Shown here: one piece after another, positions 17,001 to 27,345 of the stretch | Position numbering within the stretch: position 1 is the stretch's first letter | Layout of the letters: every line of letters begins with the position of its first letter | DNA from: Fen-549 sp964636655 | GTDB taxonomy: Bacteria; Actinomycetota; Thermoleophilia; Gaiellales; Gaiellaceae | Assembly (NCBI GenBank): GCA_964636655.1 | Contig: CAZWTK010000003.1 | Coordinates: 19,112 to 83,111, forward strand | Direction of reading: 5' to 3' | Length of the DNA: 64,000 bases | Notes under the pieces: model-generated | Databases searched by the model: none | What the model was told of the DNA's origin: nothing | Seen by the model: the letters and a program-made list of their open reading frames with translations, nothing else | Position numbers and translations under genes: made by a program

Positions 17001-17374
17001 CGATCGCGCTGGCAATCGCGATCGGCGCGGCGGCGGGCGTTCTGGCCGGACTGTTCGGCGTCGGCGGTGGCGTCCTCTTCGTTCCCGCGCTCTTGATACT
17101 GGGTCTCAGCCAGCACCAGGCCGAGGCGACTTCGCTGCTGGCGATCGTGCCGGTCGTGCTCGTGGGCAGCTGGCGTCAGAACCGCTACGGAAACGTCCGC
17201 TGGGTCTCGGTATGGAAGCTCGGGCTCGGCTCACTGGCCGGAGTAGTCGGCGGCGGCCTTCTGGCCGAGCATCTGGCACCGGGCTCACTCCAGCGCCTCT
17301 TCGGCGTCCTGATGATTGTGATCGCGCTCGAGCTGGGCTGGCGGGCGTGGCGCGGCGAACGCACTCAGGAATAG
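16997..17374 (+). CDS. TauE/SafE-family half-size membrane protein, second of a pair
   Basis: The 125-residue product repeats the signature of its neighbour (AGLFGVGGGVLFVPALLIL) and has about four membrane segments followed by a short basic tail. It starts at ATG 16997, overlapping the previous stop as ATGA, so both halves would be made together. The substrate may be sulfite or another small anion, as in the family. The upstream in-frame extension is antisense/shadow sequence and is not part of the gene. Confidence 0.85.
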   Translation: MTIALAIAIGAAAGVLAGLFGVGGGVLFVPALLILGLSQHQAEATSLLAIVPVVLVGSWRQNRYGNVRWVSVWKLGLGSLAGVVGGGLLAEHLAPGSLQRLFGVLMIVIALELGWRAWRGERTQE

Positions 17375-17399
17375 TCGCTCGGCTAGGACCAACTTTCGG

Positions 17400-17627
17400 C
17401 TATCGAGTCGATAGGCGAACTGCAGCCAAGACTTTGCCGTCGCTCAAAGCGATCATCTCGCAAACGACCTCGTCGCCGGGCTCGAACTGCCACTTCTCGG
17501 TCTCGTGATCGTATGGTTGCTCGACGATCCTGTAGGCGCTGTCGTGAAGGTGCTCCGCCTGAACCGGGCGCCAAACGTTCACCGCTTCATCGAGTAGCCC
17601 GACAAAGATCTCCACGGTCGCGCTCAC
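17400..17627 (-). CDS. Small hypothetical protein
   Basis: A 75-residue soluble protein beginning with the strand VSATVEIFVGLLDEAVNVWRPV and ending with FEPGDEVVCEMIALSDGKVLAA. The pattern suggests a small beta-barrel. I do not recognise a named family. I chose GTG at 17627, which has AGAGGAG a short way upstream. An ATG 13 codons earlier has no visible ribosome-binding site. Confidence 0.55.
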   Translation of the reverse strand: MSATVEIFVGLLDEAVNVWRPVQAEHLHDSAYRIVEQPYDHETEKWQFEPGDEVVCEMIALSDGKVLAAVRLSTR

Positions 17628-17672
17628 GGGGGATCTCCGCTCCTCTGACCGATCTGCGTTTCGCATGGTCGG

Positions 17673-18434
17673 CTAGCGAGCCCCGGCCAAACTGATCGCG
17701 AAGACGAAGACGAACCCGGCAACGGTGAGCGCCGCCTTCTTGATCGACGGATGCTGATGCGCGTGCGGCAGCAGGTCGGTGGCGCCGATGAACAGGAAGA
17801 AGCCGACGTAGAGCGAGAGCAGGTAACCGAGATGGTGCTCGGAGATGCTGATAGTAGAGCCGACGCTGGCTCCGATGAGCGGCGCGAGTGCGTCGGCGGC
17901 GAGCCAGCGAATCGCCTGGCGCCGGTTCTCGGACTGTCTGAGCACGAAGGTGACGGTGTTGAAGCCGTCGGCGAAGTCGTGCGTGATCACGGCCAGGAAG
18001 ACGAGCAGGCCGATCTTGGTGTTCAGGCTGAAGGCGAGCCCGATACCGAGACCGTCGATGAAGCTGTGAGCGGACAGACCGGCTGCGCCGAGAGCGCCCA
18101 CCTGCTCGTGAGCCCTGGCCTGTTCGGTCTCGTCGCGGTGATGGAGCACGACCAAGCGCTCGGCCAGGAAGAAGAAGAGGAAGCCCACGCCGACCAGCGT
18201 CGAGACGAGGTCGGAATCGCCCACGGCGTCGATCGCTTCGGGCAGCACGTCGAAGAGAGCGACCGCGACGACCACGCCCCCGGTGAGCGCGATGATCGTG
18301 CCGAGCTGCTTTCGGTAACGCAGGGCGATAGTGCCACCGAGCAGCGTCGAGACGGTGGTGAGCGCTCCCAGCGGGATCGCCACCCAGGCGATTGAGGAGA
18401 GGTGGAGCTGGACGAAGGCCGCGAGCGGCTGCAT
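17673..18434 (-). CDS. ZIP-family metal ion transporter
   Basis: The 253-residue protein has about eight membrane segments. Transmembrane segments IV and V carry the metal-binding motifs SAHSFIDGLGIGLA and ITHDFADGFNTVTF, as in ZIP zinc/iron importers. A His/Glu/Asp-rich loop (VLHHRDETEQARAHEQ) lies between segments III and IV, the usual place of a metal-binding loop. The metal is not certain; zinc is the common substrate. It is divergent from the M23 peptidase gene. Confidence 0.9.
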   Translation of the reverse strand: MQPLAAFVQLHLSSIAWVAIPLGALTTVSTLLGGTIALRYRKQLGTIIALTGGVVVAVALFDVLPEAIDAVGDSDLVSTLVGVGFLFFFLAERLVVLHHRDETEQARAHEQVGALGAAGLSAHSFIDGLGIGLAFSLNTKIGLLVFLAVITHDFADGFNTVTFVLRQSENRRQAIRWLAADALAPLIGASVGSTISISEHHLGYLLSLYVGFFLFIGATDLLPHAHQHPSIKKAALTVAGFVFVFAISLAGAR

Positions 18435-18547
18435 GGCTGAGAACGCTAGTTGCTGGCGCCCCGCTCCACAAGGTGTCGCGCCGAAGGACGAGGTCGGCGC
18501 GTCTTCATTCGCGCGGTTCTCGGGCGGACCGCCGAGGTTTGGCCATA

Positions 18548-19972
18548 ATGGGTCGAGTGCTGCGACGTCGACTGATCTGGATACTGCCGCTCGGGCTGTT
18601 ACTCGCCGCCACCACGGCCGGTGCCGTATCGACCGTATCCGAGGCCGGCGCCTCGGCGCGCGCCTTCGCGATCAAGATCTCAGTGCCCGGGCAGGGCGTC
18701 TTCAGCACGCCGGAGGCGTCTGCGCCGCCGGACGAGACGCTGCCAAGTGAGAGCTACGTCTATCCGGCCGACGGCTCGGTCATCCAGGTCGAGTCGATGA
18801 CGGCGAGCGCGACCGCGACCGCCACGGGCGGCGCGGCCACCGGCTTGGCGACCAGCGAGCTCAAGGACATTCAGCTCTTCGGCGGCGAGATCTCGATCGA
18901 GCGCCTCCTCGCCTCGGCGATCGCCGGTGCCACGCTCGAGGAGGCAAGCGGCACCACCAGTCAGACGATCATCAGCGGCGTCAGCTACCTCGATCAGCCG
19001 ATCTCGATCACGACGAGCGAGCGCATTCAGCTGGGCGACTGGGGCTATATACAGCCTCTGGTAAAGACGGCCAGCGACGGCGATCCGGGCACCCAGGGGC
19101 GGCACCAGTCGATGCGGGCTCTCGATCTGCACGTTGTCGCCGACCACGCCGGGCTCCCGGCCGGAAGCGAGATCGTGATCGGTTGGGCCGAGGCGTTCGC
19201 CCAGTCCGAGACCCAGACGGAGACGATCACGATTCCGAAGAGCGGCTCGCAGGCGGGCGGCTCGGATTCGGGCAACGGAAAGAAGTCCGGCAACTCCGGC
19301 AAGCAGGTAAAGAACGGCAAGGTACAGCCGATCCCCTCGGGCCTGCAGCCGAAGATCAGCCGCAAGGGCCACGTCTTCCCCGTGTACGGACAGGCCTGGT
19401 TCTCGGACTCGTTCGGAGCGCCCAGGGCCGATACCCACTGGCACCACGGGATCGACATTTTCGCCCCGATGGGAACGCCGCTGCTTGCGGTTGCCGACGG
19501 GAAGGTGTTCTCGGTCGGCTGGAACAACCTGGGCGGCAATCGCCTCTGGCTGCGCGACAAGGATGGCAACGAGTTCTACTACGCGCACCTCTCGGCCTTC
19601 TCTCCCCTGGCTCTGAACGGGCTGCGTGTCAAGGCCGGGGCGGTACTCGGCTTCGTCGGCAACTCCGGCGACGCCATCACCACGCCGCCGCACCTCCACT
19701 TCGAGGCGCACCCGGTGGCGCTGCTCGCCCTCGGATACGACGAGAGCGCGGTCAACCCCTATGAGTGGCTCGTCGGGCTCGAGCATCTGAAGGACGTCGC
19801 GTTCCCCGAGGGCACGGCCTCCTGGGCCAAGCAAATCGCGGCCGGGGTGAGCACGCAGCAGCCCGGTGCGGTACTTTTGCACTCCAGCGACATCTCGGCG
19901 CTGCCGCGCATCGACAAGCGCTCAATGGCGGCCCTACTCAGCTCGACGAAGCCCGAGAAACAGCGCGACTGA
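18548..19972 (+). CDS. Secreted M23-family (LytM) metallopeptidase
   Basis: The 474-residue protein has a signal peptide (RRRLIWILPLGLLLAAT, cleavage near AGASARA), a long Ser/Thr/Ala-rich region, a Gly/Ser/Lys linker near residue 240, and a C-terminal LytM domain. The zinc ligands are all visible: HHGIDIFAPMGTPLLA (H and D) and TTPPHLHFEAHP (HxH). It should cleave peptidoglycan cross-bridges or act on other cell-wall peptides outside the membrane. The start ATG at 18548 was chosen because it opens the signal peptide. Confidence 0.88.
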   Translation: MGRVLRRRLIWILPLGLLLAATTAGAVSTVSEAGASARAFAIKISVPGQGVFSTPEASAPPDETLPSESYVYPADGSVIQVESMTASATATATGGAATGLATSELKDIQLFGGEISIERLLASAIAGATLEEASGTTSQTIISGVSYLDQPISITTSERIQLGDWGYIQPLVKTASDGDPGTQGRHQSMRALDLHVVADHAGLPAGSEIVIGWAEAFAQSETQTETITIPKSGSQAGGSDSGNGKKSGNSGKQVKNGKVQPIPSGLQPKISRKGHVFPVYGQAWFSDSFGAPRADTHWHHGIDIFAPMGTPLLAVADGKVFSVGWNNLGGNRLWLRDKDGNEFYYAHLSAFSPLALNGLRVKAGAVLGFVGNSGDAITTPPHLHFEAHPVALLALGYDESAVNPYEWLVGLEHLKDVAFPEGTASWAKQIAAGVSTQQPGAVLLHSSDISALPRIDKRSMAALLSSTKPEKQRD

Positions 19973-19974
19973 TT

Positions 19975-19999
19975 CCGCCCCACGACGTTCGCGGGGCGG
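19975..19999. terminator. GC-rich stem-loop between convergent genes
   Basis: CCGCCCC (19975-19981) and GGGGCGG (19993-19999) form a 7-bp stem with an 11-nt loop. It begins 2 bp after the M23 peptidase stop and lies 16 bp from the end of the convergent gene. No U-run is present. Confidence 0.5.
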
Positions 20000-20015
20000 C
20001 CCGGCGGAGTCGGCT

Positions 20016-20462
20016 CTAGGCGGCTGCGCCGCCGCCCGAGTCGGAGTCGTCGCCCGGTGCGTACTCGATCTCCTCCATGGGCCCGAGCACGGTCTCGCGC
20101 AACCAGGCCCTGGCCTGTGGCCCGGTCACCGGGTTGAACAGGATTCCGAGTGCGATTCCGCTCAGAAGCAGCGTCGTGTTCCTGCCCTTGTGCGGCCCCT
20201 CCTCTTCGCCCTGCATGCGCGTCGCCGCGTGTCGAAGCTCGTCTACCGCTGTGCGCAGGTTCTCCTGAACCTCACGGTCGGTTACGGCGTGCGTCGCGGC
20301 CTTCGAGACCTGCCCCTTGGAGACGAGCTCTCCATATACCTCTTTGGCCGCCTGGAACGCCTGACGCACGTTGTCGCGGAGCTCCTCGTCCTTGAGCGCG
20401 CGCTCGACGTAGGGGCGCGCGTTCGCGGCAGCGTCCGAAAGTCTGTCAGTTTTCTTGTTCAT
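20016..20462 (-). CDS. Single-pass membrane protein of unknown function
   Basis: The 148-residue protein has a long charged helical N-terminal half (LSDAAANARPYVERALKDEE, VRQAFQAAKEVYGELVSKG), one membrane segment at about residues 95-113 (TTLLLSGIALGILFNPVTG) and an acidic, Gly-rich tail. Such proteins are common in actinobacterial genomes but have no assigned role. I start at ATG 20462, which follows AGAAGGCG. An upstream start at 20489 would add nine residues. Confidence 0.65.
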   Translation of the reverse strand: MNKKTDRLSDAAANARPYVERALKDEELRDNVRQAFQAAKEVYGELVSKGQVSKAATHAVTDREVQENLRTAVDELRHAATRMQGEEEGPHKGRNTTLLLSGIALGILFNPVTGPQARAWLRETVLGPMEEIEYAPGDDSDSGGGAAA

Positions 20463-20562
20463 CGCCTTCTCCCCGAATCGCTCGCACATGGTCTGTTTCC
20501 ACCTATTCGTCTCATAGCACCGTACAGGATCGGCGCTGTGAGATCGCTTAACAGAGTCTCCC

Positions 20563-23009
<2,447 letters not shown>

Positions 23010-23013
<4 letters not shown>

Positions 23014-23456
23014 GGCTTCGTCCTCAGCTCGATCGGCACCCGCACCGCGCCCGTGGGGCGCTTGGCGATGGGCAAGACGACCTGCAACAGGCCGCGCTCG
23101 TAGGTTGCGCTGGCCGCCTCGGCGTCGACCTGCTCGTGAATCTGGATGCGCCTCTGGAACGGGCCGCGGTCGATCTCCATCTGGTGGTAGCGACGGTCGC
23201 ACTTGGGCGGCCGCATGCGCTCGCCGGCGATCACCAGCGTGCCGTTTTGCAGCACGATCTGCACCTGCTCGGGGTCGATCCCGGGCAGCTCGACGACCAC
23301 CACCAGCTGTGGCGGATCCTCGGTGCTGTAGCTGTCGACGGGTGGCCAGAAGCCGTGCTGGCGGCCGCCGAACTGACCGTGCCAGAGCTCGGCGATGAGC
23401 CGACCGAACTGGTCGCCGGCCTCCTTCGGCGGATCGTTGCGCTTGCGCTCACTCAC
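23010..23456 (-). CDS. Small heat-shock protein, Hsp20/alpha-crystallin family
   Basis: The 148-residue protein has the alpha-crystallin domain: VDSYSTEDPPQLVVVVELPG, VQIVLQNGTLVIAGER, YHQMEIDRGPFQRRIQI and YERGLLQVVLPIAKR. It binds unfolding proteins without ATP. GTG start at 23456. It is the first gene of the hsp20-lon operon. I see no HAIR (HspR) or CIRCE box in the 209-bp upstream region. Confidence 0.93.
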
Positions 23457-23665
23457 GTCTTCGTTCTACCCCCAAACGCCGACTCTGCAAGCGTAGCGAT
23501 CCAGGCGCGCGATCCCGACGGCGTGTGACGACGCATCTATCAGACTGACCGGCCCGTGTCGTTCGGGTCGAACCCTCGCCGCTTGCGCCGCTCAAGGCGC
23601 CGATTCCCGCCGAGCGAGTCGATTAGGTAACTCGCGTAGAGGCCTGAGCGCGTAGCATCACACTG

Positions 23666-24421
23666 ATGGCAAGCAAGCTCAAGGGCGTAATTCTCGCCGG
23701 CGGCTCTGGCACCCGGCTGGCTCCGCTCACGCGTATCACCAACAAGCACCTGCTGCCGATCTACGACCGGCCGATGGTCTCTTACGCGATCGAGGCGCTG
23801 GTGCAGGCGGGCGTGACCGAGCTGATGCTGGTGACCGGCGGTACCCACGCGGGCGAGTTTCTGCGCCTGCTCGGCAACGGGCGCGAGTTCGGCATCGAGC
23901 GGCTGGAGTACGGCTACCAGGAGCGCGCCGGCGGAATCGCCGAGGCGCTCGGGCTGGCCGAGCACTTCGCCGGCGGCGACCGCGTGCTGGTGATGCTGGC
24001 CGACAACGTGATCGAAAACACCTTTGCCGCCTCGGTCGAGCACTTCTGCGCGCAAAAGAGGGGCGCCCGCGTGCTGCTGGCGCGCGAGAGCGACCCCGAG
24101 CACCTGCGCCACCTCGGCGTTCCCGAGCTGGACGGCGACAAGCGCATCGTTCGCATCGTCGAGAAGCCGACCGATCCGCCCAGCGACCTCGTCGTCACCG
24201 GCCTCTACTTCTACGATGCCGACGTGTTCGAGATCATCCCCAAGCTCGAGCCCTCCGGGCGCGGCGAGCTGGAGATCACCGACGTGAACAACTGGTATGT
24301 CGATCAGGGCACGATGGAGTACGACCTGATCGAGGGCTTCTGGGGCGACGCCGGCGAGTCGATCGACGCCTACTACGCCGTCAACGACTTCGTGCGCTTG
24401 AACGGGGCGAACAAGAAGTGA
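23666..24421 (+). CDS. rmlA: Glucose-1-phosphate thymidylyltransferase
   Basis: RmlA makes dTDP-glucose, the first step to dTDP-L-rhamnose. The 251-residue protein has VILAGGSGTRLAPLTRITNK and HLLPIYDRPMVSYAIEALVQAG, then MLADNVIENTF and VVTGLYFYDADVFEIIPKL. It lacks the C-terminal extension of the E. coli RmlA (about 290 residues), as in the short archaeal/actinobacterial form. It is followed by rmlC with a 4-bp overlap (GTGA). Confidence 0.9.
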   Translation: MASKLKGVILAGGSGTRLAPLTRITNKHLLPIYDRPMVSYAIEALVQAGVTELMLVTGGTHAGEFLRLLGNGREFGIERLEYGYQERAGGIAEALGLAEHFAGGDRVLVMLADNVIENTFAASVEHFCAQKRGARVLLARESDPEHLRHLGVPELDGDKRIVRIVEKPTDPPSDLVVTGLYFYDADVFEIIPKLEPSGRGELEITDVNNWYVDQGTMEYDLIEGFWGDAGESIDAYYAVNDFVRLNGANKK

Positions 24422-24903
24422 GCGCCGCCGAGCCTCGACTGCTCAGCGGCATGCGGTTGATACCGCTAGAGCGCTTCAGCGACGAGCGCGGCTGGTTCTG
24501 TGAGATCCGTCGCGACAGCCTCGCGCCGCGGCCGACCAAGCAGACGAACTTCTCCTTCTCGCGCAAGGGCGTCATTCGCGGCCTTCACTACCACGAGCGC
24601 GGCCAGGACGACCTGTTCGTCTGCCTGCAAGGGACGGCGCGCGTCGTCCTGCTCGACCGCGAGTCGGGCGAGACCTTCTCGCTCGACATCGGCGACGACA
24701 ACCCGGTCGCCGTCTGGGTGCCCGGATACTACGCACACGGTTTCGAAGCCCTTACCGACCTTCTCTTCTGCTACCACGTAACCGAGGAATACGACCCGGA
24801 AAACCCCGACGAGCAGGGGATCTCGTGGGCCGACCCGCGCGTCAAGCACCTCTGGAGCACGCAATCGCCGATTCTCTCGACACGCGATCTCGACGCGTCC
24901 TGA
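24418..24903 (+). CDS. rmlC: dTDP-4-dehydrorhamnose 3,5-epimerase
   Basis: RmlC epimerises dTDP-4-keto-6-deoxyglucose. The 161-residue cupin has FSFSRKGVIRGLHYH with the catalytic His, LFVCLQGTARVVLLD, VWVPGYYAHGFEALTD and CYHVTEEYDPENPDEQGISW (in part), all family signatures. It is slightly shorter than the usual 180. GTG start at 24418 overlaps rmlA; the 3' end overlaps rmlD by 79 bp. Confidence 0.92.
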   Translation: MSAAEPRLLSGMRLIPLERFSDERGWFCEIRRDSLAPRPTKQTNFSFSRKGVIRGLHYHERGQDDLFVCLQGTARVVLLDRESGETFSLDIGDDNPVAVWVPGYYAHGFEALTDLLFCYHVTEEYDPENPDEQGISWADPRVKHLWSTQSPILSTRDLDAS

Positions 24904-25694
24904 TCACCGGCTCGGCCGGACAGCTCGGTCACGCGCTGGCCGGGGCGTTCGCAGCCGACGAGCTGACCGGGGTCGATCTAGACGAGTGGAACGTCGCCGA
25001 CCCCGTGCCGGGTTGGCTTGAAGCGCCCGACCTTGTTCTGCACGCTGCCGCCTGGACCGACGTTGACGGCGCCGAGGCCGATCCAGACGGCGCCGAGCGG
25101 GCGAACATCGATGGAACTCGAAACGTCGCTCGCCTAGGTGCTCCGCTCGTCTACTACTCCACCGACTACGTCTTCAGCGGAAGGAAGCGCGAGCCCTACC
25201 TCGAGTCCGACGCGACCGGGCCGGACTCGGTCTACGGCCGGACGAAGCTCGAGGGCGAGCAGGCCGCCGGCGAGCAGGCCTGGATCGTGCGCTCGTCCTG
25301 GCTGTTCGGAGCCACCGGGCACAACTTCCTGCGCACGATGCTTTGTCTAGGCGCCGAGCGCGACGAGGTCGCCGTGGTGGACGACCAGCGCGGGTGCCCG
25401 ACCTATGTCGGGCACCTGGCAGAAGCGACGCGACGGATTGTTGAGCTTCCCTTCGGCACCTACCACGTGGCGGCGGGCGGGGACTGCAGCTGGAAGGAGT
25501 TCGCGGAGGCGATCTTCGAAGAGGCGAGGCTCTGCTGCCGGGTACGGCCGATTACGACCACCGAGCTCGATCGTCCCGCTCCGCGCCCGGCTTACTCGGT
25601 GCTGCGCAGCGAGAAGCCCGAGACGCCTCGCCTGCCGCACTGGCGCGAGGGTCTGCGCGACTGTCTGCGCGAGATCGAGCGGCTCGGGCAGTGA
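24825..25694 (+). CDS. rmlD: dTDP-4-dehydrorhamnose reductase
   Basis: RmlD reduces the keto-sugar to dTDP-L-rhamnose. The 289-residue SDR has ITGSAGQLGHALAGAF (NAD(P) loop), LVYYSTDYVFSGRKREPY and VYGRTKLEGEQAA with the YxxxK catalytic pair. The only usable start in frame before the Rossmann loop is GTG at 24825, so about 24 residues precede the first beta strand and the gene overlaps rmlC by 79 bp. rmlB (dTDP-glucose 4,6-dehydratase) is not in the cluster. Confidence 0.92.
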   Translation: MGRPARQAPLEHAIADSLDTRSRRVLITGSAGQLGHALAGAFAADELTGVDLDEWNVADPVPGWLEAPDLVLHAAAWTDVDGAEADPDGAERANIDGTRNVARLGAPLVYYSTDYVFSGRKREPYLESDATGPDSVYGRTKLEGEQAAGEQAWIVRSSWLFGATGHNFLRTMLCLGAERDEVAVVDDQRGCPTYVGHLAEATRRIVELPFGTYHVAAGGDCSWKEFAEAIFEEARLCCRVRPITTTELDRPAPRPAYSVLRSEKPETPRLPHWREGLRDCLREIERLGQ

Positions 25695-26500
25695 GCGTGC
25701 GCCCACCCGCCGTCCTGATGCAGGGCGTGAGGATTCGCCGCGGCCGGTCGTGGCTGCTCAATGGAATCGACTGGCGCATCGAGCCCGGCGAGCAGTGGGC
25801 GCTGCTGGGCCCGAACGGCGCCGGTAAGAGCACTCTGCTCACGCTCGCCGCCGCGACCACCCATCCAACCGCGGGCACGGTCGAGCTGCTGGGCGAGCGC
25901 ATGGGCCGGACCGATGTGCGCCGCCTGCGGGAGCGGATCGGCGAGGTCGACTCGCTGCTCGATCGCAAGCTCGACAACAGCTACGACGTCTCGACGATCG
26001 TCCTCACCGGAGCGACCGGCACGCGGATCCCGCTCTGGGAGCGCTACGACGAGCAGGTGAAGGATCGAGCGGCGGCGCTGCTCGATCTGTTTGGCTGCGC
26101 CGACCTGGCCACCCACCCGCTCGGGGTCTGCTCGCAGGGCGAGCGCCAGCGCATCCTGCTGGCCCGGGCGCTGATGAGCTCGCCGCGGCTGCTGCTGTTG
26201 GACGAACCGGCCGCCGCGCTCGACCTACCGGCGCGCGAGGCGCTGATGGCGGCACTCGAGGCACTGGTCGCCGACGACCCCGAGCTGACGATCGTCTTGG
26301 CCACCCACCACTTGGAGGAGCTGCCGCGCACGACCACCCATGCCTTGCTCCTGCACGGCGGCGAGCGGGTCGCCTCGGGCCCCGTCGAGCAGACGCTCAC
26401 CAGCGAGGCGCTCTCGCGCTGTTTCGCCATCCCGATCGAGGTCACCCGCCGCGACGGGCGCTGGCTGGCGCACGCTCCGGCCGGATGGCGTCGCGGCTGA
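25691..26500 (+). CDS. ABC transporter ATP-binding protein
   Basis: The 269-residue ATPase has Walker A LGPNGAGKSTLL, signature CSQGERQRILLARAL, Walker B LLLLDEPAAALD and the H-loop LATHHLEE. It resembles the YlmA/metal-or-Fe-type single ATPases. No permease or binding-protein gene is adjacent, so the partner is unknown. GTG start at 25691 overlaps the rmlD stop by 4 bp. A 7-bp hairpin covers the stop codon. Confidence 0.88.
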   Translation: MSVRPPAVLMQGVRIRRGRSWLLNGIDWRIEPGEQWALLGPNGAGKSTLLTLAAATTHPTAGTVELLGERMGRTDVRRLRERIGEVDSLLDRKLDNSYDVSTIVLTGATGTRIPLWERYDEQVKDRAAALLDLFGCADLATHPLGVCSQGERQRILLARALMSSPRLLLLDEPAAALDLPAREALMAALEALVADDPELTIVLATHHLEELPRTTTHALLLHGGERVASGPVEQTLTSEALSRCFAIPIEVTRRDGRWLAHAPAGWRRG

Positions 26501-26508
26501 GAGCCGCG
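26492..26508. terminator. Short perfect hairpin over the ABC ATPase stop
   Basis: CGCGGCT (26492-26498), loop GAG, AGCCGCG (26502-26508). The loop contains the stop codon of the ABC gene. It lies between convergent genes. Confidence 0.4.
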
Positions 26509-26563
26509 TCACACGGTCTGCGTCAAAGGCAGGCGCGCTCTTGTCGTTGGCTAGTGATCAGGG

Positions 26564-26896
26564 TTACGGCAGATCGAGCGCTTGCCGAAGCGCTGCTTCG
26601 ACTTGAACAAGCAACGGGGGCGGTAAAGAGCCGATCTCCCGTCGTATGTCCTCCGCGTCGAGCGTTGCCAATTCGTGGCAAAGGATCCAGCTATCGGTGG
26701 TCGTTCCGGCTTCGCCGGCCGCGAGAGGAACGTTGGTCGGTAGCGACCGTTCTCGCCGCGACGAGGTCACCAGACAGACGATTGGAGATCGCAGGCCGTC
26801 GTTGATCGCGTTCCAGGACACGACGAGCACCCGCTTGTCGCCGACGCCGGGGAGAGCGGCGAAATAGAGTCCACCGCGGACGATCTCCCCGATCAC
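26564..26896 (-). CDS. PemK/MazF-family endoribonuclease toxin
   Basis: The 110-residue protein has the MazF/CcdB fold signature: VRGGLYFAALPGVGDKRVLVVSWNAIND at the N-terminus (in part, IVRGGLYFAALPG), SPIVCLVTSSRRERSLPTNVPL in the middle and SWILCHELATLDAEDI. MazF toxins cut mRNA and are held inactive by the antitoxin made from the gene upstream. The start ATG overlaps the antitoxin stop by 4 bp, as expected for a coupled toxin. Confidence 0.9.
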   Translation of the reverse strand: MIGEIVRGGLYFAALPGVGDKRVLVVSWNAINDGLRSPIVCLVTSSRRERSLPTNVPLAAGEAGTTTDSWILCHELATLDAEDIRREIGSLPPPLLVQVEAALRQALDLP

Positions 26897-27261
26897 GCGT
26901 CGCGCCAGCGCTTCGCCACACGAGCACGGCCGGCCCGGCGGAACTCGATCTCTTCATTCGTTTGGCTCTCTGCTGCCTCCGCGTACACACCGGCGTAGCG
27001 AAGATCCGACGCGACCTTCCCGACCGCGCCGACCAGAAGCTCGATCGTCTCGCGCATGAACGCCGACTGGTTTTCCTTGATGTCGCGGAACCTCGCGCCA
27101 TCGCGTGTCAGAGCCAATACCAACTCGGCCGCGATCTTCTCGACGAAGGTAGAGCTGGCCGCATCGGAGAGCTCACCCAGAATCACGCTCGCCTCGCGGA
27201 TACGGCTGCCGAGATCGCCGGGTGCCCGAAAGGTGTAGGTGCGCTCGGCAATAGTAGCCAT
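26893..27261 (-). CDS. Antitoxin partner of the PemK/MazF toxin
   Basis: The 122-residue protein precedes the toxin gene and overlaps it by 4 bp. Its N-terminal part (ERTYTFRAPGDLGSRIREASVILGE) resembles a ribbon-helix-helix strand-helix start, and the C-terminal half is an extended charged helix (AEAAESQTNEEIEFRRAGRARVAKRW) of the kind that wraps around MazF. I start at ATG 27261. A 12-codon upstream extension would run through the predicted promoter. Confidence 0.8.
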   Translation of the reverse strand: MATIAERTYTFRAPGDLGSRIREASVILGELSDAASSTFVEKIAAELVLALTRDGARFRDIKENQSAFMRETIELLVGAVGKVASDLRYAGVYAEAAESQTNEEIEFRRAGRARVAKRWRDA

Positions 27262-27267
27262 GCACGT

Positions 27268-27297
27268 ATTGTAAACGGTATTACATATTGTCGTCAA
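27268..27297 (-). promoter_or_regulatory. Antitoxin-toxin promoter with overlapping palindromic operator
   Basis: On the minus strand TTGACG (27297-27292) and TACAAT (27273-27268) form -35 and -10 boxes 18 bp apart. The expected transcription start falls at or next to the A of the antitoxin ATG (27261). Between and over the -10 lies TGTAA-N6-TTACA (27270-27285), a likely binding site for the autoregulating antitoxin. The AT-rich sequence stands out in this GC-rich window. Confidence 0.65.
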
Positions 27298-27345
27298 TGT
27301 CGTATTGCTCAGTTGTGGCGCCTATCGATAGATCCGGCGGCACCT

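Noticed and set aside
23457..23665. HspR (HAIR) or CIRCE box upstream of hsp20
   Set aside because: No CTTGAGT-N7-ACTCAAG or TTAGCACTC-like inverted repeat is visible in this interval.
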